Positions 8,552 through 18,358 of a stretch of DNA of 64,000 nt are shown here, in pieces. Within the stretch, counting starts at the first letter, position 1; each line of letters begins with the position of its first letter. A program made the translations under genes and the position numbers. The stretch spans positions 83,010 to 147,009 of the forward strand of contig NZ_JRVC01000022.1 in the NCBI RefSeq assembly GCF_000807925.1, given 5' to 3'. The notes below the pieces were generated by a model. It did not search any database, was not told the origin of the DNA, and saw nothing but the letters and a program-made list of their open reading frames with translations. Source of the stretch: Novosphingobium subterraneum. GTDB lineage: Bacteria; Pseudomonadota; Alphaproteobacteria; Sphingomonadales; Sphingomonadaceae.

Positions 8552-9543
8552 TCGAAATCTTCCGTATCGATCGTCGGCAAAATCGCGCCGGCATAGCGAT
8601 GGCCGGAGACCGTCTGCTGGTTGATCAGCGCGTCGACCTCGGCAGCGACGACAGCGGCGATTTCCCAGTCCCACCGCGCGATGTTCTCTTCGAGATGTGC
8701 AATCTTGCCGGTGCCGGGAATGGCAACGACATGTTCGCCACGTGAGAGGACCCAGGCGAGCGACAACTGCGCAGGAGTGACCCCTTCCCTCGCCGCAATT
8801 GCGTTGAATGAATCCACCAGCGCAAGATTCTTGTCCCAGTTCTCGCCGATGAAACGCGGCATGGCCTTGCGAATATCGCCATCGGGCAGCGCTTGCGGAT
8901 CGCGCAGGCCATTGGCGAGCACGCCGCGTGCCACGGGCGAGAAGGCGACGAAAGCGGTACCGAGATCCTTGCACGCCTCGAGCACGGCGATTTCCGCCTG
9001 GCGCGTCCATGGCGAATATTCGGTCTGCATCGCGGCGATGGGGTGAACCGAAGCAGCACGGCGGAGGGTCTCGGCCGACATCTCGGACAAGCCGATGCCA
9101 CCGATCTTTCCCTCCTTGACGAGGTCGGCCATCGCCCCGACCGATTCCTCGATCGGCACGTTCCTGTCGCGCCGGTGCATGTAGTAGAGATCGATGTGAT
9201 CGGTCTGCAGCAGCTTGAGCGAGATCTCGAGTTCGCTGCGGATCGTATCGGGATGGCAATCAACGCCGCGCTTCTCGCCGCTGGCAAAAATGCCCATCTT
9301 CGAGGCGAGGAACACCTTGTCGCGACGGCCCTTCAGCGCGTTACCGACCTGCGTTTCATTGTGTCCCAGGCCATAGAGGCGGGCAGTGTCGAAATGGTCG
9401 TAGCCTATGTCGACCGCGTGCTGGAGCAGGCGGATGCCCTCTTCTTCGCTTGGGCGGCCAGCGTAGGCCCAGCTTAGCGACATGCAGCCGAGACCGATCG
9501 GGTTGGTCTCGCGTCCGTTGATCTTGCGGCGCTGAATGGGCAT
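8548..9543 (-). CDS. Aldo/keto reductase
   Basis: A 331-aa NAD(P)H-dependent oxidoreductase of the AKR superfamily (TIM barrel), close to the YakC/Tas-like group. The catalytic Asp-Tyr-Lys-His set is recognisable: FDTARLYGLGHNE, FLASKMG and YMHRRD. The C-terminal cofactor segment VVAIPGTGKIAHLEEN is present. The start at 9543 follows AAGGAGA; a longer upstream frame lacks family similarity. Substrate unknown. No terminator separates it from the convergent cysQ-like gene. Confidence 0.93.
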   Translation of the reverse strand: MPIQRRKINGRETNPIGLGCMSLSWAYAGRPSEEEGIRLLQHAVDIGYDHFDTARLYGLGHNETQVGNALKGRRDKVFLASKMGIFASGEKRGVDCHPDTIRSELEISLKLLQTDHIDLYYMHRRDRNVPIEESVGAMADLVKEGKIGGIGLSEMSAETLRRAASVHPIAAMQTEYSPWTRQAEIAVLEACKDLGTAFVAFSPVARGVLANGLRDPQALPDGDIRKAMPRFIGENWDKNLALVDSFNAIAAREGVTPAQLSLAWVLSRGEHVVAIPGTGKIAHLEENIARWDWEIAAVVAAEVDALINQQTVSGHRYAGAILPTIDTEDFD

Positions 9544-9625
9544 CGAACTGGTCTCCTTTGTCAGAGCCGATGCCAGTCTCGGCCCGCGCCGGTCAACGCC
9601 CAATCGTATGTTCCGCATAGCAAAC

Positions 9626-9649
9626 GGCGCCGCCCAGGTGGGCGACGCC
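9626..9649 (-). terminator. Hairpin downstream of the OmpA lipoprotein gene
   Basis: GGCGCCGCCC and GGGCGACGCC (9626-9635, 9640-9649) pair around AGGT with one wobble. The minus-strand tail is only weakly T-rich, so this is a probable but not strong terminator. Confidence 0.5.
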
Positions 9650-9669
9650 GCTGACATGTGCTTCAGTGC

Positions 9670-10362
9670 TTACTGGCCCGAGCGTGCCGCGTTCACATCG
9701 TCCTGACTGATGGGGACGATCTTGATCTCGACGCGGCGGTTGGCCTGACGGCCCTGCTCGGAATCATTCGAGGCGATCGGCTGCGATTCGCCGAAGCCCT
9801 GGCTGCGAATGCGGGCGTAACCCACGCCCCGCGAGATCAGGTAATCGGCAACGGCGCGGGCACGGCGTTCCGAAAGGGCCTGATTGTAGGCGTCCGAACC
9901 AGTCGAATCGGTGTGACCATACACGTCGATCAGCGAGTTCGGGTACTGGACCAGCGACTGGGCGACGCGATCGAGCGTTGCGGCAAAGCCGGGCTTCACG
10001 GTCGAGCTGTCGACGTCGAATGTCACGCCATTGGGCAGATTGACGAGAATGGCGTTGCCGCCATCGGTCTCGGTCACGTCAACGCCGGTGCCTGCGGTCT
10101 GTTCGCGCAGCTCCTTGATCTGCTTGTCCTTCTGGTAACCGATAACGCCACCGGCCACGCCACCGATGCCGGCGCCGACGATGCGTCCGGTCTTGCCGCC
10201 GATCAGCCCACCGAGCAGGGCGCCACCAAGCGCGCCGCCGATGCCGCCGATGGCCGTACGCGAAACCTTCTTTTCGCCGGTGTTGGGATCGGTGACGCAG
10301 GCCGACAGACTGACCAGCGAAACCGCGCACAGGCTCGACATAAGAACACGACGGATTTTCAT
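9670..10362 (-). CDS. OmpA-family outer-membrane lipoprotein with glycine-zipper domain
   Basis: A 230-aa lipoprotein. Signal peptide and lipobox LSAC give lipidated Cys22. A glycine-zipper segment follows (AIGGIGGALGGALLGGLIGG, about residues 37-56, continuing to about 75), then an OmpA-like peptidoglycan-binding domain (about 112-215) with YGHTDSTGSDAYNQALSERR and ANRRVEI. Such proteins tether the outer membrane to the cell wall, similar to YiaD/Pal-like proteins. The ATG at 10362 lies after an AGGGGACAGG-type Shine-Dalgarno. Confidence 0.92.
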   Translation of the reverse strand: MKIRRVLMSSLCAVSLVSLSACVTDPNTGEKKVSRTAIGGIGGALGGALLGGLIGGKTGRIVGAGIGGVAGGVIGYQKDKQIKELREQTAGTGVDVTETDGGNAILVNLPNGVTFDVDSSTVKPGFAATLDRVAQSLVQYPNSLIDVYGHTDSTGSDAYNQALSERRARAVADYLISRGVGYARIRSQGFGESQPIASNDSEQGRQANRRVEIKIVPISQDDVNAARSGQ

Positions 10363-10451
10363 TTCCTGTCCCCTTTTACCAGCATCCGGACACGAGCTTA
10401 GCGCCGCAATGCCGCTTTGACAGGGTGAAATACGCCCACTTCGACTGAACG

Positions 10452-10467
10452 GTTCCCGAACGGGAAC
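10452..10467. promoter_or_regulatory. Perfect dyad in the divergent ompA-like/CNNM gap
   Basis: GTTCCCG (10452-10458), AA, CGGGAAC (10461-10467) form a perfect dyad midway between two divergent starts. That position is typical of an operator shared by both promoters. No regulator can be named. Confidence 0.4.
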
Positions 10468-10540
10468 TTGAGTTTCGCAATCATCAGGAACAATCCTCGC
10501 GCTATTCGCCTTTCCCCCTAAATCTGTTAGGGGCCTTTGC

Positions 10541-11869
10541 GTGACACCTTTTCCCTGGTCTGACGTCCTCGTGATCCTGGGCCTCGTTGTGCTCAATGGC
10601 CTGTTTTCCATGTCGGAACTGGCGATTGTCTCTGCACGACCTGCCCGCCTGAAAGTCGCCGCCGAAGAGGGCAGCAAGGGCGCGAAAGTTGCTTTGGCGC
10701 TGGCGGCTGACCCCGGCAAATTTTTATCGACAGTGCAGATCGGCATCACGCTGGTGGGCATCATCGCAGGTGCCTATTCGGGGTCGAGCCTTGGCGGACC
10801 GACAGCCGAGCGGCTTCAGGCCTGGGGATTCCCGGCGCAGTATGCCGACGACGCTGGCTTCGTCATCGTCATCGCCATCACCACGTACCTCAGCCTCGTT
10901 GTCGGCGAACTGGTGCCAAAGCAACTGGCGTTGCGCGCGGCGGAACCGATTGCCAAACTGGCGGCGCCGTCCATGGCGCTGATGTCGAAGATCACCGCGC
11001 CGTTCGTCTGGCTGCTGGACAATTCCTCCAGCGCGATCATCCGCCTGCTTGGCCTGAAGCAGGGCAGCGAGCAGGAAGTGACCGCCGAGGAACTCCACAT
11101 GATCTTCGCCGAGGCCACGCGCTCGGGCGTGATCGAGGAGGACGAGCGGGCCATCATGACCGGGATCATGCGCCTTGCCGAACGGCCGGTGCGAGAAGTG
11201 ATGACGCCGCGTACCGAGCTTCACTGGATCGAACGCAAGGCGAGCGAAGCCGAACTGCGCGAAGCGATCGACGATAGTCCCCACTCGCTGCTGCTGGTTG
11301 CGGACGGATCTGTCGATCGCATCGTCGGGGTGGTGAAGGTGCGCGACGTGTTCTCGACGCTGCTGCGCGGGCGCAAGGTGCAACTCGGGCGGCTGATGAA
11401 GAAGCCGGCGATCGTGCCTGACCAGCTCGACACGATGGATGCACTCGGCATGATCCAGCAAGCTGAAGTGGCGATCGCACTGGTCCATGACGAGTATGGC
11501 CACCTCGAAGGCATCGTCACGCCGGCAGACCTGCTGGCAGCGATTGCCGGGAACTTCGTCGGCCACGCCGATGCCGGCGACGAGCCCATGGTGGTCGAGC
11601 GCGAGGACGGATCGCTGCTGATCTCGGGCGCCCTGCCCGCCGATGCCCTGGCCGACCGGCTCGGGCTTGACCTGCCTGATGACCGCGAGTTTGCAACCAC
11701 AGCCGGCTACTGCCTGTCAGTGCTCAAGAAGCTGCCCAACGAGGGCGAGCATTTCCACGACCAGGGATGGCGGTTCGAGGTGGTCGACATGGATGGCCGC
11801 AAGATCGACAAGCTGCTGGTGTGCCGGACCAAGGCCATGCCTGCGGTAGCGCCCGATGGCGACGGTTGA
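10541..11869 (+). CDS. CNNM/CBS-domain membrane protein (hemolysin-family, CorC/YtfL type)
   Basis: A 442-aa inner-membrane protein beginning at GTG. An N-terminal CNNM (DUF21) domain with about three to four membrane segments (residues 8-30, 65-90, 105-150) contains LNGLFSMSELAIVSARPARL. A pair of CBS domains (about 215-335) follows, with VREVMTPRTEL and EYGHLEGIVTPADLL, then a C-terminal transporter-associated CorC/HlyC domain (about 350-430). Relatives are magnesium/cobalt transporters or regulators; the hemolysin name is historical. It stands alone, ending near a palindromic repeat and a bidirectional terminator. Confidence 0.92.
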   Translation: MTPFPWSDVLVILGLVVLNGLFSMSELAIVSARPARLKVAAEEGSKGAKVALALAADPGKFLSTVQIGITLVGIIAGAYSGSSLGGPTAERLQAWGFPAQYADDAGFVIVIAITTYLSLVVGELVPKQLALRAAEPIAKLAAPSMALMSKITAPFVWLLDNSSSAIIRLLGLKQGSEQEVTAEELHMIFAEATRSGVIEEDERAIMTGIMRLAERPVREVMTPRTELHWIERKASEAELREAIDDSPHSLLLVADGSVDRIVGVVKVRDVFSTLLRGRKVQLGRLMKKPAIVPDQLDTMDALGMIQQAEVAIALVHDEYGHLEGIVTPADLLAAIAGNFVGHADAGDEPMVVEREDGSLLISGALPADALADRLGLDLPDDREFATTAGYCLSVLKKLPNEGEHFHDQGWRFEVVDMDGRKIDKLLVCRTKAMPAVAPDGDG

Positions 11870-11879
11870 AGCTCACGTC

Positions 11880-11973
11880 GGATGCTTCGACAAGCTCAGC
11901 ATGAGCGGGCTTATTTGAGACCATCGCGCCACACCTTCGACGTCCGCTCGTCCTGAGCCTGTCGAAGGATGCC
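11880..11973. repeat. REP-like inverted repeat (family with CTTCGACA...GAGCGG arms)
   Basis: The left arm (11880-11908) runs GCTTCGACAAGCTCAGCATG then AGCGG. The right arm (11944-11973) is close to its reverse complement (CCGCTCGTCCTGAGCCTGTC then GAAGG). About 35 bp separate them. This arm sequence is familiar from many sphingomonad intergenic regions. Only one copy is seen in this window. Confidence 0.7.
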
Positions 11974-11980
11974 AACGAAA

Positions 11981-12008
11981 AAAGGGGCGCCGCTGCGGAC
12001 GCCCCTTT
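11981..12008. terminator. Bidirectional terminator between the CNNM gene and gltD
   Basis: AAAGGGGCG (11981-11989) pairs perfectly with CGCCCCTTT (12000-12008), with an inner CCG/CGG pair around a CTG loop. T tracts occur on both strands (TTTCTT on plus; TTTTTTC on minus), so it can end both the CNNM gene and gltBD. Confidence 0.85.
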
Positions 12009-12031
12009 CTTGATCGGCTAACGCCTAAAGA

Positions 12032-13465
<1,434 letters not shown>

Positions 13466-13478
13466 TGTAATCTAACCC

Positions 13479-16400
13479 TTACTCAGCCGCGACCGAGGCG
13501 GCTTCGAGGCGCTCGGCCTCCATCTGACGGAGCGCCCGCGCATAGTCGCGCGGCATGACCTTGACGAACTTCGCGAGCGATTCACCCCAGTTGTCGAGGA
13601 TCTCGCGAGCGCGCTTGCTGCCGGTGTAGAGATGGTGGCGTTCCACCAGCACCCGCAGGCGTTCGGCATCGTGACGCAGCATGTCGCCCATGCCGTAGTC
13701 GTAGACATCGATCCCGCGCTGCTGCGGACGGCCTGTACCATCGTCTTCGTCGCGCTCTGCCGAGATCGGCAGGACATCGACCATCGCGCCGTTGACGAGC
13801 TGTGCGAAGTTGCCGTCGACGTCGTAGACGTAAGCGACGCCGCCCGACATGCCTGCCGCAAAGTTGCGTCCGGTCTTGCCGAGGACGACGACGACGCCGC
13901 CGGTCATGTATTCGCAGCCGTGATCGCCAGTGCCTTCGACTACCGCGAGGGCGCCCGAGTTGCGCACCGCGAAGCGCTCACCGCCGACGCCGTTGAAGTA
14001 GGCCTCACCGGCGATCGCACCATAGAGCACGGTGTTGCCGACGATGATGTTCTCGGTCGGGTCACGATCGACATGGCTCGGCTGGCGGACGATCACGCGG
14101 CCGCCCGACAGGCCCTTGCCGACATAGTCGTTGGCATCGCCGACGAGATCGAGCGTCACGCCATGCGCGAGGAACGCGCCGAACGACTGCCCTGCCACAC
14201 CCTTGAACGAGATGTGGATGGTGTTGTCCGGCAGGCCCTTGTGCCCGTACTTCTTGGCCACTTCGCCCGAGAGCATCGCGCCGACCGTGCGGTTGACGTT
14301 GATGACCTTGCGTTCGAGGCGGACCGGTTCACCCTTGTCAAAGGCCGGAGCGCTGGCAGCGATCAGGTCCTTGTCGAGCGCGGCTTCGAGACCGTGATCC
14401 TGCGTCTCGCTCCAGTTCAGAGTCGTGCCTTCGACCGGCTCCACCTTGTGCAGCAGCTTCGACAGATCGACGCCCTGTGCCTTCCAGTGCGACACGGCCT
14501 TCTTCACGTCGAGGCGGTCCACGCGGCCGACCATCTCGGCAACCGTGCGGAAGCCCATTTCGGCCATGATCGCGCGCAGCTCTTCGGCGACGAAGAAGAA
14601 GTAGTTGATCACGTGTTCAGGCTGGCCGGTGAACCGCGCACGCAGGACCGGGTCCTGGGTGGCGACGCCGACCGGGCAAGTGTTGAGATGGCACTTGCGC
14701 ATCATGATGCAGCCCGCCGCGATCAGCGGCGCGGTGGCAAAGCCGAACTCGTCAGCGCCGAGCAGCGCGGCAACCGCGACGTCACGGCCCGTGCGCAGGC
14801 CACCATCAGCCTGCACGCAGATGCGGCTGCGCAGATTGTTGAGCAGCAGGGTCTGCTGGGTTTCGGCAAGGCCGATTTCCCATGGGCTGCCGGCGTGCGT
14901 CAGGGAGGTCAGCGGCGAAGCACCGGTGCCGCCTTCGTAGCCCGAGATCGTCACGTGGTCGGCGCGTGCCTTGGACACGCCCGCTGCCACGGTGCCGACG
15001 CCCACTTCGGACACCAGCTTGACCGAGATGCGCGCGCCGGTGTTCACGTTCTTGAGATCGTGAATGAGCTGCGCGAGATCTTCGATCGAGTAGATGTCGT
15101 GGTGCGGCGGCGGCGAGATCAGGCCGACGCCCGGGGTCGAGTGACGGGTCTTGCCGATGGTCTTGTCGACCTTGTCACCCGGCAGCTGGCCGCCTTCACC
15201 GGGCTTTGCGCCCTGCGCCATCTTGATCTGCACGTCGTCGGCATTGACGAGGTATTCCGCGGTGACACCGAAGCGGCCCGATGCGACCTGCTTGATCGCC
15301 GAGCGCATCGAATCGCCATTGGCGAGCGGCTTGAAGCGCGCGGGGTCCTCACCACCTTCGCCGGTGTTCGACTTGCCGCCGATGCGGTTCATCGCCACGG
15401 CGAGCGTGGTGTGCGCCTCCCACGAGATCGAGCCGTAGCTCATCGCGCCGGTGGCGAAGCGCTTGACGATTTCGGCAGCTGGTTCAACTTCTTCAAGCGG
15501 GACCGGCTGATCAGCCTTCTTCAACTCCATCAACCCGCGGATGGTGAGCATCCGTTCAGACTGGTCGTTGATCGACTCTGCGAACTCACGATACTTTTCA
15601 GGCGTGTTGCCACGAACCGCGTGCTGCAGGTTGGCGATGTTCGATGCCGTCCAGGCATGCTCTTCGCCGCGCAGGCGCAGCTGGTACATGCCACCCACAT
15701 CGAGCATCTTCTTGTAGATCGGATTGTCGCCATAGGCCGTGGCGTGACGGCGCACGGTCTCTTCCGCGATTTCCTTGAGGCCAACGCCTTCGATCGTCGT
15801 GGCGGTGCCGGTGAAATAGGCATTCACGAAATCGGTCGACAGGCCGACGGCGTCGAAGATCTGGGCACCGCAGTAGGACTGGTAGGTCGAGATGCCCATC
15901 TTGGACATGACCTTGAGGATGCCCTTGCCGATGGCCTTGATATAGTTCTTCTTGACGTCCTTGGCCTCGAGCGGAAGCTCCTTGGCAACGCGGATCTGCT
16001 CCAGCGTTTCGAACGCCAGATAGGGGTTGATCGCTTCGGCGCCGTAGCCCGCAAGCACGCAGAAGTGGTGAACTTCGCGCGCTTCGCCCGTTTCGACGAC
16101 GAGACCGGTCTGCATGCGCAGCCCCTGACGGACGAGGTGCTGGTGCACTGCAGCCGTTGCCAGCGCGGCCGGCATCGGAATGCGCGATTCACACTGGGCG
16201 CGGTCAGACAGGATCAGGATGTTCTTGTCGGCGAGAACGGCTTCGGTGGCCGCCCAGCACATTTCCTTGATCGCCATTTCGAGGCCATCGGCGCCGCTGG
16301 CGGCATCCCATGTCGTGTCGATGGTACCGGTACGGAAGGCACCGTCGAGCGCGGCTTCGACCGAGCGGATCTTGGCGACGTCCTCGTTGGTCAGGATCGG

Positions 16401-18119
16401 CTGGTCGACTTCGAGGCGCTTGTGGGTGCCGGCATCGCGGCCAAGCAGGTTCGGGCGCGGCCCGATCATGCTGACCAGCGACATGACCAGTTCCTCGCGG
16501 ATCGGGTCGATCGGCGGGTTGGTCACCTGCGCGAAGTTCTGCTTGAAGTAATCAAACAGCAGGCGCGAGCGGTTCGAAAGCACTGCGATCGGCGTGTCGG
16601 TGCCCATCGATCCGATCGGATCATCACCAGCAATGCCCATCGGTTCGAGGAACTTGGTGACGTCTTCCTGCGTGTAGCCGAAAGCCTGCTGGCGATCGAG
16701 CAGCGAGGTGGTTTCCACCGGCAGCGCCGCCAGCTCGGGCTCGATCACGTCGAGCTCCTTGAGCTTGTACTGCGCCTGGTCGAGCCATTCTTCGTAAGGC
16801 TCGGCATTGGCCAGCTCGGCCTTGATTTCCTCGTCCTCGATGATCTTGCCCTGCTCCATGTCGATCAGGAGCATGCGGCCGGGCTGGAGGCGCCACTTGC
16901 GGACGATGTCCTCCTCGCGGAAGGGCAGCACACCGCTTTCCGAAGCCATGCAGATCAGGTCATCACGGGTGATCGAGAAGCGTGCGGGGCGCAGGCCGTT
17001 GCGATCGAGCGTGGCGCCGATCTGGCGTCCGTCGGTGAACGCGACGGCCGCAGGACCATCCCACGGTTCCATGAGCGCGGCGTGGTATTCGTAGAAGGCG
17101 CGACGCTTGGAATCCATCAGCGGGTTGCCGGCCCAAGCCTCGGGCACGAGCATCATGACGGCGTGGGCAAGGCTGTAGCCACCGGCGAGCAGCAGTTCGA
17201 GCGCGTTGTCGAGGCTTGCGGTGTCAGACTGGCCGTGCGGGATCAGCGGCCACATCTTGTCGAGATCCGGGCCGAGCAGCTCGGATTCCATGGTGCGGCG
17301 GCGCGCGTTCATCCAGTTCACGTTGCCGCGAACGGTGTTGATCTCACCGTTATGGGCGATGAAGCGGAACGGGTGTGCCAGCTTCCAGCTCGGGAAGGTG
17401 TTGGTGCTGAAGCGCTGGTGCACGAGGCCCAGGGCCGAAACGCAATCCGGATCGCGCAGATCGTCATAGAATGAGCCAACCTGCGTTGCCAGCAGCAGGC
17501 CCTTGTAGACAATCGTGCGGGTCGAGAAGCTCGGCATGTAGAGCTGCGTCACGCCAGGAAGATTGTGCTTCTCGGCCATGGCGGCGAGCGGGTTCTGCGT
17601 CTGCTTGCGGATGGCGAGCAGCTTGCGCTCGAAAGCGTCCTGATCCGGCGTGTTGGCACCGCGCTTGATGAAGCACTGGCGGATCACCGGCATCGATTCG
17701 ACGACGGCCTTGCCGAGGCCGTCCTGCGTGGTCGGCACGTCGCGCCAGCCGATCAGTTCCTGGCCTTCCTTGGCGATGAACTTCTCGAAGAATTCGGTCA
17801 CGAACAGGCGCGCGGCCTCTTCCTGCGGCAGGAAGCACATGGCCACGGCATAATCGCCCGGCTGCGGCAGGTCCTTGCCTTCGGAAGCGGCCCACTTGCG
17901 GAACAACTGGTCGGGGATCTGGATCAGGATGCCAGCGCCATCGCCCAGCAGCGGATCGGCGCCGACGGCACCGCGATGGTCAAGATTGTGCAGAATTTCC
18001 AGCGCCTGGTCCACAATCGCATGGCTTTTCTGGCCTTTGATGTGGGCAATAAAGCCCACGCCACAGGCGTCATGCTCATTACGCGGATCGTACAGGCCCT
18101 GAAGCGGCGGAAATCCCAT
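13479..18119 (-). CDS. gltB: Glutamate synthase (NADPH) large subunit
   Basis: A 1546-aa enzyme that transfers the glutamine amide to 2-oxoglutarate. A short propeptide precedes HDACGVGFIAH, whose Cys19 should be the N-terminal nucleophile of the glutaminase domain after cleavage. The central and FMN-binding synthase domains follow, including SPPPHHDIYSIEDLAQLIHD. The 3Fe-4S motif CIMMRKCHLNTCPVG is at about residues 1135-1150, and the C-terminal beta-helix domain has GVAGQSFGAF. Full length. It heads the gltBD operon behind a 239-bp upstream region containing alternative stem structures. Confidence 0.98.
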   Translation of the reverse strand: MGFPPLQGLYDPRNEHDACGVGFIAHIKGQKSHAIVDQALEILHNLDHRGAVGADPLLGDGAGILIQIPDQLFRKWAASEGKDLPQPGDYAVAMCFLPQEEAARLFVTEFFEKFIAKEGQELIGWRDVPTTQDGLGKAVVESMPVIRQCFIKRGANTPDQDAFERKLLAIRKQTQNPLAAMAEKHNLPGVTQLYMPSFSTRTIVYKGLLLATQVGSFYDDLRDPDCVSALGLVHQRFSTNTFPSWKLAHPFRFIAHNGEINTVRGNVNWMNARRRTMESELLGPDLDKMWPLIPHGQSDTASLDNALELLLAGGYSLAHAVMMLVPEAWAGNPLMDSKRRAFYEYHAALMEPWDGPAAVAFTDGRQIGATLDRNGLRPARFSITRDDLICMASESGVLPFREEDIVRKWRLQPGRMLLIDMEQGKIIEDEEIKAELANAEPYEEWLDQAQYKLKELDVIEPELAALPVETTSLLDRQQAFGYTQEDVTKFLEPMGIAGDDPIGSMGTDTPIAVLSNRSRLLFDYFKQNFAQVTNPPIDPIREELVMSLVSMIGPRPNLLGRDAGTHKRLEVDQPILTNEDVAKIRSVEAALDGAFRTGTIDTTWDAASGADGLEMAIKEMCWAATEAVLADKNILILSDRAQCESRIPMPAALATAAVHQHLVRQGLRMQTGLVVETGEAREVHHFCVLAGYGAEAINPYLAFETLEQIRVAKELPLEAKDVKKNYIKAIGKGILKVMSKMGISTYQSYCGAQIFDAVGLSTDFVNAYFTGTATTIEGVGLKEIAEETVRRHATAYGDNPIYKKMLDVGGMYQLRLRGEEHAWTASNIANLQHAVRGNTPEKYREFAESINDQSERMLTIRGLMELKKADQPVPLEEVEPAAEIVKRFATGAMSYGSISWEAHTTLAVAMNRIGGKSNTGEGGEDPARFKPLANGDSMRSAIKQVASGRFGVTAEYLVNADDVQIKMAQGAKPGEGGQLPGDKVDKTIGKTRHSTPGVGLISPPPHHDIYSIEDLAQLIHDLKNVNTGARISVKLVSEVGVGTVAAGVSKARADHVTISGYEGGTGASPLTSLTHAGSPWEIGLAETQQTLLLNNLRSRICVQADGGLRTGRDVAVAALLGADEFGFATAPLIAAGCIMMRKCHLNTCPVGVATQDPVLRARFTGQPEHVINYFFFVAEELRAIMAEMGFRTVAEMVGRVDRLDVKKAVSHWKAQGVDLSKLLHKVEPVEGTTLNWSETQDHGLEAALDKDLIAASAPAFDKGEPVRLERKVINVNRTVGAMLSGEVAKKYGHKGLPDNTIHISFKGVAGQSFGAFLAHGVTLDLVGDANDYVGKGLSGGRVIVRQPSHVDRDPTENIIVGNTVLYGAIAGEAYFNGVGGERFAVRNSGALAVVEGTGDHGCEYMTGGVVVVLGKTGRNFAAGMSGGVAYVYDVDGNFAQLVNGAMVDVLPISAERDEDDGTGRPQQRGIDVYDYGMGDMLRHDAERLRVLVERHHLYTGSKRAREILDNWGESLAKFVKVMPRDYARALRQMEAERLEAASVAAE

Positions 18120-18241
18120 CTCGATGATCGTCCTACATCCAATAAGGCAATGGCCAAAAAGGCAGCGGCGCGCGAATCACCCTCGCGGAAAAGCGACGAA
18201 AATTGCGCGAAGTGCCCCCATGACTGCAGGAAAGTTATTTT

Positions 18242-18292
18242 GCAACCGCGCAAGGGCATCAAGTGCGCGGTTAATGCCGTAAATACGGTTGC
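18242..18292 (-). promoter_or_regulatory. Competing stem-loops upstream of gltB
   Basis: AACCGCGCA (18244-18252) pairs perfectly with TGCGCGGTT (18264-18272). CCGTA (18277-18281) pairs with TACGG (18284-18288). A third pairing, GCAACCG (18242-18248) with CGGTTGC (18286-18292), would exclude both. They lie about 120-175 bp upstream of the gltB ATG in a region with no gene. Whether this is leader RNA or promoter-proximal DNA is unknown. Confidence 0.4.
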
Positions 18293-18358
18293 GACATGGC
18301 AGAAAGTGCGGCTCCGCCGCGTCTTCCTGCCCGAAAGTGCCGCGAGGGACGTGGAAAA

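Noticed and set aside
13632..17474. A 1280-codon open frame on the plus strand opposite gltB
   Set aside because: It is antisense to a full-length, family-recognised GltB, has Arg/Ala/Asp-rich composition typical of the complementary frame in GC-rich DNA, and shows no domain.
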